A DNA stretch of 40,573 bases. It comes from Bacteroidales bacterium. GTDB lineage: Bacteria > Bacteroidota > Bacteroidia > Bacteroidales > PWNQ01. This document shows positions 35,069 to 40,573 of this stretch, piece by piece. A model generated the notes under the pieces. It was not told where the DNA came from. It worked only from the letters and a program-made list of their open reading frames with translations, and did not search any database. The translations under genes were made by a program, and so were the position numbers. Position 1 is the first letter of the stretch; each line of letters starts with the position of its first letter. The stretch spans positions 1-40,573 of the forward strand of contig PWNQ01000074.1 in the NCBI GenBank assembly GCA_003557725.1, in the 5' to 3' direction.

Positions 35069-35341
35069 TCACAGGTTTTTTTGTTGTTTGGAATAATAAA
35101 AGGTGAAGGCCACCGTGCTAAGGAAAGCGATAAGCGCCAGCACCAGCGAGATATCCACGATGGCCACTTTATCTAAGTACACGGCATAGGCAGAGAATGC
35201 GCCAATGCCCACGATCACCAGCAGATCCAGGGCTATCACCTTATCGATCAGGCTGGGTCCTTTAAAGAGCCGGAAGAATATGAGAAGCATGGAAAAGCTC
35301 AACACCGGCAGCACAAAATAAACAATCACATTTTGTATCAT
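35069..35341 (-). CDS. mrpF: Mrp antiporter subunit F
   Basis: A 90-residue, three-helix membrane protein with the MrpF signature FFRLFKGPSLIDKVIALDLL and the following VGIGAFSAYAVYLDKVAIVDISLVLALIAFLSTVAF. Length is normal. The ATG overlaps the mrpE stop by four bases, and the reading direction and order match the rest of the operon. Confidence 0.95.
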   Translation of the reverse strand: MIQNVIVYFVLPVLSFSMLLIFFRLFKGPSLIDKVIALDLLVIVGIGAFSAYAVYLDKVAIVDISLVLALIAFLSTVAFTFYYSKQQKNL

Positions 35342-35817
35342 CGCAATACCTCCAGTAATTTTTTTTCCAGGCCGTTTTTAATGGCGGCCACATTTTTTTC
35401 TTTTCCTTCTTTATCCAGATAAGCATTATACACGTACAGGGTGCATTTATCTTTGGATACGGTAATACTTGTGGTTCCGGGGGTTAAGGTGATGGCATTA
35501 GCCAGCAGGGTGATTTCCAGGTCAGTTTTTGCCTCCAGGGGAACAGCAATAATACCCGGGTTCATGTAGTGCCGTGGGGTTATTATGTCGTATCCGATGC
35601 GGACACTTCCCCTGACCACTTCTCTTATAAACAGGATGGAAAACTTCAAAACCCTTGGGATCAAGGTAAAGTATTTTGCTTTTTTATCGTTACGCTGGAC
35701 AAACCAAAGGACAAAATAGCTGACAATAAACCCAAAGGCCAGGTTTTCTGTAGATAGGTCCATGGTAATTGTCAGCCAGATAAACACTAAAAACAGGTGT
35801 TGAAAAAAGGTTTTCAT
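35338..35817 (-). CDS. mrpE: Mrp antiporter subunit E
   Basis: The 159-residue protein opens with the helical region FLVFIWLTITMDLSTENLAFGFIVSYFVLWF, then the MrpE motif FIREVVRGSVRIGYDIITPRHYMNPGIIAVPL and the conserved LLANAITLTPGTTSI. It is a standard-length Na+/H+ antiporter subunit E, membrane-anchored at its N-terminus. Four-base overlaps link it to mrpD upstream and mrpF downstream, indicating translational coupling. Confidence 0.95.
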   Translation of the reverse strand: MKTFFQHLFLVFIWLTITMDLSTENLAFGFIVSYFVLWFVQRNDKKAKYFTLIPRVLKFSILFIREVVRGSVRIGYDIITPRHYMNPGIIAVPLEAKTDLEITLLANAITLTPGTTSITVSKDKCTLYVYNAYLDKEGKEKNVAAIKNGLEKKLLEVLR

Positions 35818-37361
35818 GGCGTGGTTCCTCCTAATACGGTGTTTATATAATATGACGGATCCATCAATTCTTCTGCAGCCGTTTGTGCCACCTGGAAAAA
35901 GGGCTCAGGAAACAGGCCCATTATCAAAATTATGACCGTCATTCCCAACACCGGCAAAGTCATATAGCGGTTTTGCCGGGAAAACAACCCTGGGGTCTTT
36001 TTATCATCATGGATTATTCCCGGGTCTTTTTTCCAAAAGGCTTCATTCCAAATTTTCATCATGGAGTAGAGGGTAAGTAAACTCACTACCAGGGCCACCA
36101 CCACAAACAGGTATTGGCCTTCCATTACACCGGCTTTTAAGACAATAAACTTGGCCCAGAACCCTGATAATGGAGGTATTCCGGCCAGTGCCAGGGCGGA
36201 AATCAAAAACAATACAGCCAGTAAAGCATTGTGATTAAGCAGGCCACCGGTTTTTTTGATCTGGTATGTTCCACCGATTCGCTTCACCAGGCCGGCGACC
36301 AGAAACAAATTACCTTTTACCATGATAATGTGGACCATATAATAAAGTACCCCGGCCAAAGCCAGCGGTGTGAAAAAAGCCAGCCCCAGGATAAGGTAAC
36401 CAATCTGACTCACAATATGCACGGAAAGGATGCGGCGCATATCATAATGGGATGCCGCCCCGATAACTCCGATAAACATGGTAAAAGCAGCAATCCATAG
36501 TATGATGGTATGGGTGTATCCTATGTCCTGGATAAATATAAGGGAAAAGATACGCACCAGGGAGTAGACGCCCACCTTGGTGAGCATGGCGGCAAAGATA
36601 GCTGCAATGCTGATCGGCGGGGTATGATAGGAGGCCGGCAGCCAGAAGAACAATGGAAACACGGCCGCCTTGATGCCAAAACATACCAGAAAAAACATGG
36701 CAATAAGGGTGACCAGGGCCTGATTCTCTATGGCACTCACCTTTACCGCCAGGTCTGCCATGTTCAAAGTACCGGTAATGCCATAAAGCAAGCCGATGCC
36801 TATAAGGAAAAAGGCTGATGAAACCAGATTGATGGTGACATATTTAAAGGCTCCTTCCAACTGCTTTTTCTTCCCATCCATGGACAAAAGTATGAAAGAC
36901 GACATGAGCATCACCTCAAACCAAACGTACATGTTAAACAGATCACCGGTGAGAAAAGCACCACACACTCCCATGTACATGATGTTGATCAACGGATAAA
37001 AAGCAAACTGGCGACGCTGAGATAACATGGCATCGGTGCGGGCCGGGCCGTCATATTTCATGGATGACAAAGAATATACCGCGATGCCCACTGCCATCAA
37101 CGCTGTGATCAGCACCATCACCGCACTGAACGTATCCGCTACCACCGTGATGCCAAAAGGGGCATCCCAGTCCCCTGCCTGCATATGAATGATGCCGTGA
37201 TGCATCACCTGCCGAAACAATAATCCCGCCAATAACAGAAATATGAAAGCGCCACTGAGCGCAATAATCTCTTGAAGACGCCTGTACTTCCATGCAGCCA
37301 ATGCCAACAAACCCGTCAGCAAAGGAAATAATATGGGGGCTACCAATAATACCTTACTCAT
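35814..37361 (-). CDS. mrpD: Mrp antiporter subunit D
   Basis: MrpD is the second NuoM/N-like proton-pumping subunit, with about 14 membrane helices. The ATG at 37361 is used (a GTG lies two codons earlier), preceded by AGGTGG. Key residues are visible: the Glu in MYVWFEVMLMSSF (about 149), the Lys in FGIKAAVFPLFFWLPASYHTPP (about 231), and a further Lys in FAAMLTKVGVYSLVR. The length of 515 residues is normal. It is separated from mrpC by 243 bp, far more than other gaps in the operon, and overlaps mrpE by four bases. Confidence 0.95.
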   Translation of the reverse strand: MSKVLLVAPILFPLLTGLLALAAWKYRRLQEIIALSGAFIFLLLAGLLFRQVMHHGIIHMQAGDWDAPFGITVVADTFSAVMVLITALMAVGIAVYSLSSMKYDGPARTDAMLSQRRQFAFYPLINIMYMGVCGAFLTGDLFNMYVWFEVMLMSSFILLSMDGKKKQLEGAFKYVTINLVSSAFFLIGIGLLYGITGTLNMADLAVKVSAIENQALVTLIAMFFLVCFGIKAAVFPLFFWLPASYHTPPISIAAIFAAMLTKVGVYSLVRIFSLIFIQDIGYTHTIILWIAAFTMFIGVIGAASHYDMRRILSVHIVSQIGYLILGLAFFTPLALAGVLYYMVHIIMVKGNLFLVAGLVKRIGGTYQIKKTGGLLNHNALLAVLFLISALALAGIPPLSGFWAKFIVLKAGVMEGQYLFVVVALVVSLLTLYSMMKIWNEAFWKKDPGIIHDDKKTPGLFSRQNRYMTLPVLGMTVIILIMGLFPEPFFQVAQTAAEELMDPSYYINTVLGGTTP

Positions 37362-37604
37362 TCCCACCTGTCTTTTATTAAAACTCTGTTAATATCAAAC
37401 ATTATCACATATGGTCTGACCCAATCCCGGCCAAATGACCCCTTTTCTCCCCTTGCGGCAGACTCCCAGTTCAGGTCTGCTGAAGGTCACATAGCATCAG
37501 GATCCAATAGTTTATAAATCACTTTCTTTCAATAATTAATCAATGCAGGTTGTTCCCTGTACAATGAACAGGGCCGTACCCCGGTGTTCAGGCCAGTTTC
37601 CTGT
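37362..37604 (-). other. Non-coding gap inside the mrp operon with hairpins
   Basis: No ORF is supported. Two inverted repeats are visible: CCCTGT (37555-37560) with ACAGGG (37568-37573), and GCAGAC with GTCTGC in the segment around 37455-37485. The section nearest mrpD is AT-rich and carries the mrpD ribosome binding site. It may be an RNA-processing site, an internal promoter region or a relic; the sequence does not decide. Confidence 0.5.
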
Positions 37605-37949
37605 TCAGGTATCACTACTGGTGAGTTTGTTGGAGTCACTGGTTCCCACCGTTTGATATACTTGCCGTATAAGTACAATTGTAAAAGCCGTTACGCCAAA
37701 TCCGATTACGATGGCGGTAAGAACTAAGGCCTGTGGCAAAGGGTCGGCCACATTGGTAATGGCCTTTTCCCCCTCAGGGATCAAAGGCGCCTTTCCTCTT
37801 ACGGTAGTAGCAATGGTAAATATTAATAAGTTGCAGGCATGGGCCAGCAAGGATAATCCAATAATAAGCTTAATAATGCACCTTCTTAGTATCATGTATA
37901 TGGCAAAGGCAAACAGTCCGCCGACCAAAATAGCCAATAACGAGTCCAT
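37605..37949 (-). CDS. mrpC: Mrp antiporter subunit C
   Basis: A 114-residue NuoK-like membrane protein with three helices and the MrpC pattern [29 protein letters not shown], then [26 protein letters not shown], which is diagnostic for subunit C. Only four bases separate it from mrpB, so the two are certainly in one transcript. Confidence 0.95.
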   Translation of the reverse strand: MDSLLAILVGGLFAFAIYMILRRCIIKLIIGLSLLAHACNLLIFTIATTVRGKAPLIPEGEKAITNVADPLPQALVLTAIVIGFGVTAFTIVLIRQVYQTVGTSDSNKLTSSDT

Positions 37950-37953
37950 AATT

Positions 37954-38364
37954 TTATTGCTTTAGTTTTAAGGTGAATATTATGGCTGTACTAGCCCCAA
38001 AGACTACCATGTACACGCCAATATCAAAGAGCAATGGGGTGCTCAGGGGGCCAATTACAGGTAATTCAAAACTGGACCACAAAGCGGTAAAAGCCGGAAA
38101 CCCCGAAAAAACAGATAGCAGCCCGCTAAAAAGGGCGAAAAATAGCCCTCCCACGATAAAAATATTGGGACTAAAGGGAAAAATACGACGGGCATGAGTA
38201 ATACCGGTGGAAATGGTGTATAAGGCAAAGGCCATGGAGGCTACCAACCCCCCCACGAAACCTCCGCCCGGCTCCTGGTGCCCGCGGATCAGCATAAATA
38301 CCGAAAATAAAAGCAAAATAGGCAGCAATACGCGGGTAATGGTAGAAAGTATGGTTGAAATCAT
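37954..38364 (-). CDS. mrpB: Mrp antiporter subunit B
   Basis: The diagnostic motif [24 protein letters not shown] is present, with four membrane helices over about 136 residues. The ATG at 38364 ([25 protein letters not shown]) matches the family start; a TTG at 38394 would add ten residues. It is the first gene of the operon. A promoter-like TTG-N18-TAAATTTG lies about 140 bp upstream on the minus strand, and the leader is rich in CCGGG segments that can pair. Confidence 0.93.
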   Translation of the reverse strand: MISTILSTITRVLLPILLLFSVFMLIRGHQEPGGGFVGGLVASMAFALYTISTGITHARRIFPFSPNIFIVGGLFFALFSGLLSVFSGFPAFTALWSSFELPVIGPLSTPLLFDIGVYMVVFGASTAIIFTLKLKQ

Positions 38365-38504
38365 CTCCCAAAACGTTTTTATACTATTAACCAACTCTTA
38401 ACAAATAAAAACCCCCATTGAAGCAACCGCAAACCCGGAAGAAGAACCCGGAAACTACCCGGGAATCATATTCCCCCCGGAAAACAGCACCTGTTGAGAG
38501 GGGG

Positions 38505-38533
38505 CAAATTTAGAACATATTTTTAATAATCAA
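38505..38533 (-). promoter_or_regulatory. Promoter of the mrp operon
   Basis: On the minus strand TTG (38531-38533), 18 bp, then TAAATTTG (38505-38512) fits TTG-N19-TAnnTTTG with one base less. The 5' leader would be about 130 nt and contains GGGAATC/GATTCCC-type self-complementary sequence near 38455-38480. Confidence 0.6.
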
Positions 38534-38636
38534 ATAATTTGTTAAAATAAATTAAAAATAGTTGAAGCTGAAATTGCCAAAGGCGGCCCCAAACCGAACG
38601 CATAACGCAGCACAGAAGGCTGAGGGCAGCCCACCA

Positions 38637-38975
38637 TTAGATAAAGACGTAATTACTTTTAACCGCTTTTGCCAGATCCTTTACTTTGCTTTTTTCCTGC
38701 ATAAGGATTTGCAGCATTTCCGACAGGGCCTGGTTTTGGTTAGTGGGTTCTGCATATTGTGCTCCCCGAACACCGGTAAGGAACTTATCCAACTGAGTGG
38801 TCAGAGCGGTAGCCTCCTGCTTTCGAAGCTCTGAGCCACCCAGCTTATTATAAAAGGAAAGGTCCCCTATGGCCAACTCCCCGCTTTCATCAAAGGTGGT
38901 AAACAACTGTTTTAACGAAAACAATGTGGTCCATAAAACCTTACATGCCCTGCAGTCTTTATCCCAGCTTGCCAT
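38637..38975 (-). CDS. Small protein of unknown function
   Basis: The 112-residue ORF starts at ATG 38975 (MASWDKDCRACKVLWTTLFS). It looks like a real, mostly helical, soluble protein with a DCRAC cysteine pair near the N-terminus and alternating hydrophobic positions (LSEMLQILMQEKSKVKDLAKAVK) at the end. No family is recognised. It lies alone between the mrp operon and the epimerase gene on the same strand. A TATTTTTG box (39025-39032), at the edge of a CCGCTGAAAA repeat, lies about 50 bp upstream. The CxxC could bind metal, but only two cysteines are present. An opposite-strand frame over the same region (38562-38834) looks much less protein-like. Confidence 0.6.
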   Translation of the reverse strand: MASWDKDCRACKVLWTTLFSLKQLFTTFDESGELAIGDLSFYNKLGGSELRKQEATALTTQLDKFLTGVRGAQYAEPTNQNQALSEMLQILMQEKSKVKDLAKAVKSNYVFI

Positions 38976-39014
38976 GTCTATTATTTTTAATGATTATGAA
39001 AACAAACCATCCAT

Positions 39015-39052
39015 CCGCTGAAAACAAAAATAACCTTTTTATCAGATTCCAC
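39015..39052 (-). repeat. Copy C of the CCGCTGAAAA repeat family, with a TAnnTTTG box
   Basis: CCGCTGAAAAC (39015-39025), then AAAAATAACCTTTTTA, aligns with the right arm and tail of copy A (12959-12996). As in copy A, a minus-strand -7-type box overlaps it (TATTTTTG, 39025-39032), upstream of a minus-strand gene. The -33 TTG is not present. Confidence 0.6.
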
Positions 39053-39063
39053 ATGGTTTTTTT

Positions 39064-39163
39064 CCACGAATGCACGAATAATTTGGAGAACCCATCTTAA
39101 CGCCAGTCATGTTCAGCCAATCCCTAACTAAAAACCATGCCCTCTGCCCTATGCCCTATGCAA
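39064..39163. repeat. Left direct repeat block flanking the epimerase gene
   Basis: CCACGAATGCACGAATAAT (39064-39082), about 50 bp of unique sequence, then four heptamers: CATGCCC, TCTGCCC, TATGCCC, TATGCAA (39136-39163). The same two parts, in the same order and orientation, recur at 40279-40365 on the other side of the epimerase gene. Confidence 0.85.
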
Positions 39164-39181
39164 ATTATCGCCATGGAGGTT

Positions 39182-40228
39182 TCAATTAATATAGTACCCT
39201 TTATACCATTTAAGGAACTGCTTCACCCCTTCATCCACTGGAGTTGAGGGTTTATAGTTGAGGTTATTTTGCAGGTCGTTGGTATCGGATTCGGTGTGGG
39301 GTACATCTCCGGGTTGCAGAGGCATAAAGTTTTTGCGGGCTTCTTTCCCCAGGTGTTTTTCGATGGCTCCAATATAATCCATCAGTTGCACGGGGGATGA
39401 GTTACCAATATTGTACACTTTATAGGGTGCTGTATTACTAACAGAGGGGTCAAGGGAGGCATCAGAAAATTTTTCCGGCAGGGCATCGATCACCCGCACA
39501 ACGCCTTCCACAATGTCATCCACATAAGTAAAGTCGCGTATCATTCGGCCATAGTTAAATACATCTATGGGTTTATCTTCCAGGATGGCTTTGGTAAAAA
39601 GGAACAAGGCCATATCGGGTCTTCCCCAGGGGCCATAGACGGTAAAGAACCGCAGTCCGGTGGTGGGTAATCCAAATAGATGACTATAGGTATGTGCCAT
39701 TAGCTCATTGCTCTTTTTGGTGGCAGCATAAAGGCTGATGGGATGATCCACATTGTCGGCGGTGCTTAGGGGCATTTTGGTATTATTTCCGTAAACGCTG
39801 GAGGAGCTGGCGTATGCCAGGTGCTCCACCTTATTATGGCGACAGGCCTCCAGGATATTGATAAACCCATTGATATTACTTTCAATATAGGCATAAGGGT
39901 TTTCCAGACTATATCGAACCCCGGCCTGGGCTGCCAAATGACACACGCGGTGAAACTTCTCCCGACGGAAAAGGTCCATCAATGCATCCCGGTCCTCCAG
40001 GTTCATACGAATAAAACGGTATCCGGAATACTTTGTGCTGGCAACTTCCTCATGCCACTGTCTGGCACGATGATCTATGCCCGTATCTTGTAAACGGTCA
40101 TACTTGAGCCGGGTGTCATAGTAATCGTTTATGTTATCAATCCCTACAACCGTATCCCCACGCTCCAGCAGCTTTACGGCCAGGTGATACCCAATAAACC
40201 CCCCAGTGCCTGTAACCAATACTTTCAT
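39182..40228 (-). CDS. NAD-dependent epimerase, UDP-glucuronate 4-epimerase-like
   Basis: An extended short-chain dehydrogenase/reductase of 348 residues. The ATG at 40228 gives [13 protein letters not shown], the Rossmann glycine motif. An in-frame upstream ATG (40309) would add 27 residues encoded partly by heptamer repeats and is unlikely to be the main start. The catalytic SSSSVYG and Y-x3-K (Tyr167, Lys171) motifs are present. Segments [43 protein letters not shown] and [14 protein letters not shown] are typical of the UDP-glucuronate 4-epimerase branch, which makes UDP-galacturonate for surface polysaccharides. The exact substrate is inferred from these motifs. The gene is flanked by direct repeats and has five heptamers just upstream. 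Confidence 0.9.
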   Translation of the reverse strand: MKVLVTGTGGFIGYHLAVKLLERGDTVVGIDNINDYYDTRLKYDRLQDTGIDHRARQWHEEVASTKYSGYRFIRMNLEDRDALMDLFRREKFHRVCHLAAQAGVRYSLENPYAYIESNINGFINILEACRHNKVEHLAYASSSSVYGNNTKMPLSTADNVDHPISLYAATKKSNELMAHTYSHLFGLPTTGLRFFTVYGPWGRPDMALFLFTKAILEDKPIDVFNYGRMIRDFTYVDDIVEGVVRVIDALPEKFSDASLDPSVSNTAPYKVYNIGNSSPVQLMDYIGAIEKHLGKEARKNFMPLQPGDVPHTESDTNDLQNNLNYKPSTPVDEGVKQFLKWYKGYYIN

Positions 40229-40241
40229 CTGTTTTAAATTT

Positions 40242-40276
40242 TGTTCGTTGTTCGTTGTTCGTTGTTCGTTGTTCGT
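40242..40276. repeat. Heptanucleotide tandem repeat (TGTTCGT)5
   Basis: Five perfect copies of TGTTCGT lie 13 bp upstream of the epimerase ATG. In the sense direction the unit is ACGAACA. Because the unit is not a multiple of three, copy-number change would shift any frame read through it. Confidence 0.95.
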
Positions 40277-40278
40277 TG

Positions 40279-40365
40279 CCACTAATGCACGAATAATATG
40301 CGGTGACATTATTATAAAATACCAAATAACTATGCCCTATGCCCTATGCCCTCTGCCCTCTGCCG
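40279..40365. repeat. Right direct repeat block flanking the epimerase gene
   Basis: CCACTAATGCACGAATAAT (40279-40297, 18 of 19 identical to the left block), 33 bp of AT-rich sequence, then five heptamers: TATGCCC three times, TCTGCCC and TCTGCCG (40331-40365). Orientation is the same as the left block. Confidence 0.85.
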
Positions 40366-40573
40366 TTTTACCCTTTATTATAGAAAACAGGCAGCGGGTT
40401 GGCCCGGTCCTCCCCTTTAGGGGAGTCAGAGGGGCGCGCGCGGGAGCTTTCCGTAAGGAAATAATCATTCTCCTGTGTGTCAAAAATCCTGTCATGGGCG
40501 TTTCATCTGTTTAAAATTTTCTATATTGCTTAATATCTGATAGTTGTATTATCGACACCACAGCGAATCCCGA
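40366..40573. other. Non-coding end of the window with GC-rich hairpin
   Basis: No gene is supported from 40229 to the window end (345 bp) beyond the repeats listed. A perfect hairpin CTCCCC-TTTA-GGGGAG lies at 40410-40425, followed by an alternating GC run (40434-40441), and then AT-rich sequence. It resembles the dispersed spacer sequences common in Bacteroidota genomes. Confidence 0.5.

Noticed and set aside
38562-38834. 90-residue plus-strand ORF
   Set aside because: It overlaps the more protein-like 112-residue minus-strand ORF and lacks a promoter or recognisable features.
40229-40309. 27-residue N-terminal extension of the epimerase as the main start
   Set aside because: It is translated from simple repeats, and the Rossmann motif begins right at the ATG of 40228; kept only as a contingency hypothesis.
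40206-40514. 102-residue plus-strand ORF
   Set aside because: It is composed of the translated heptamer repeats and spacer sequence; low complexity.

Overview
The window comes from a member of the Bacteroidota, most likely a marine or saline/alkaline Marinilabiliales- or Bacteroidales-like lineage. Two secreted proteins end in type IX secretion (T9SS) sorting regions. One lipoprotein carries a Bacteroidota-type surface-export signal (Cys-Gln-Lys-Asp-Asp). Several Bacteroidota-typical families are present: a GlmU-like sugar nucleotidyltransferase, DUF4301, a dihydroorotate dehydrogenase-like protein and an S9 peptidase with an acidic insert. Promoters fit the Bacteroidota TTG-N17..19-TAnnTTTG pattern. 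The genus is not determinable from sequence reading alone. The seven-subunit Mrp cation/proton antiporter fits, but does not prove, a saline or alkaline habitat.

Layout: (1) 1-4413, plus strand: 3' part of an ENPP-type phosphodiesterase, a dihydroorotate dehydrogenase-like flavoprotein, a family 2 glycosyltransferase and miaA. Then a degenerate 20-bp tandem repeat separates miaA from the convergent argS. (2) 6518-11918, plus strand: a membrane-anchored SRPBCC/GyrI-like protein, a secreted S9 prolyl-oligopeptidase-type peptidase and a surface beta-helix lipoprotein. (3) 11946-17813, minus strand: a tandem universal stress protein with a complex inverted-repeat leader, a T9SS-exported beta-propeller-like protein, and a flippase/GT4 pair. 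(4) 17910-24692: tRNA-His with a strong terminator, DUF4301, a TraB/GumN protein, a hypothetical secreted protein on the minus strand, a divergent acyl-CoA reductase-like protein without the expected cysteine, ribosomal protein L31 type B behind a textbook promoter, and the GlmU-like protein. (5) 24838-28586: lon and rarA, convergent with overlapping stop codons. (6) 28702-31851: a gingipain-type C25 peptidase exported by T9SS, with two TCCCA-N3-TGGGA palindromes upstream. (7) 32171-38364, minus strand: the mrp operon in the order B-C-D-E-F-G-A. (8) 38637-40573: a small unknown protein, then a UDP-glucuronate-4-epimerase-like gene bracketed by direct repeats with heptamer arrays.

The protein-coding genes are mostly core or ordinary envelope and secretion functions. 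No insertion sequence, prophage, CRISPR array or rRNA was seen. The unusual material is in the spacers: a dispersed repeat family starting CCGCTGAAAA (four copies, two of which carry a minus-strand TAnnTTTG box at their edge upstream of minus-strand genes), a three-way switchable set of inverted repeats upstream of the stress protein, the 20-bp array, a perfect 33-bp tandem duplication, and the heptamer-bearing direct repeats around the epimerase. No complete new defence or biosynthetic system is evident. The best candidates for undescribed biology are these repeats and the cysteine-less acyl-CoA reductase relative.
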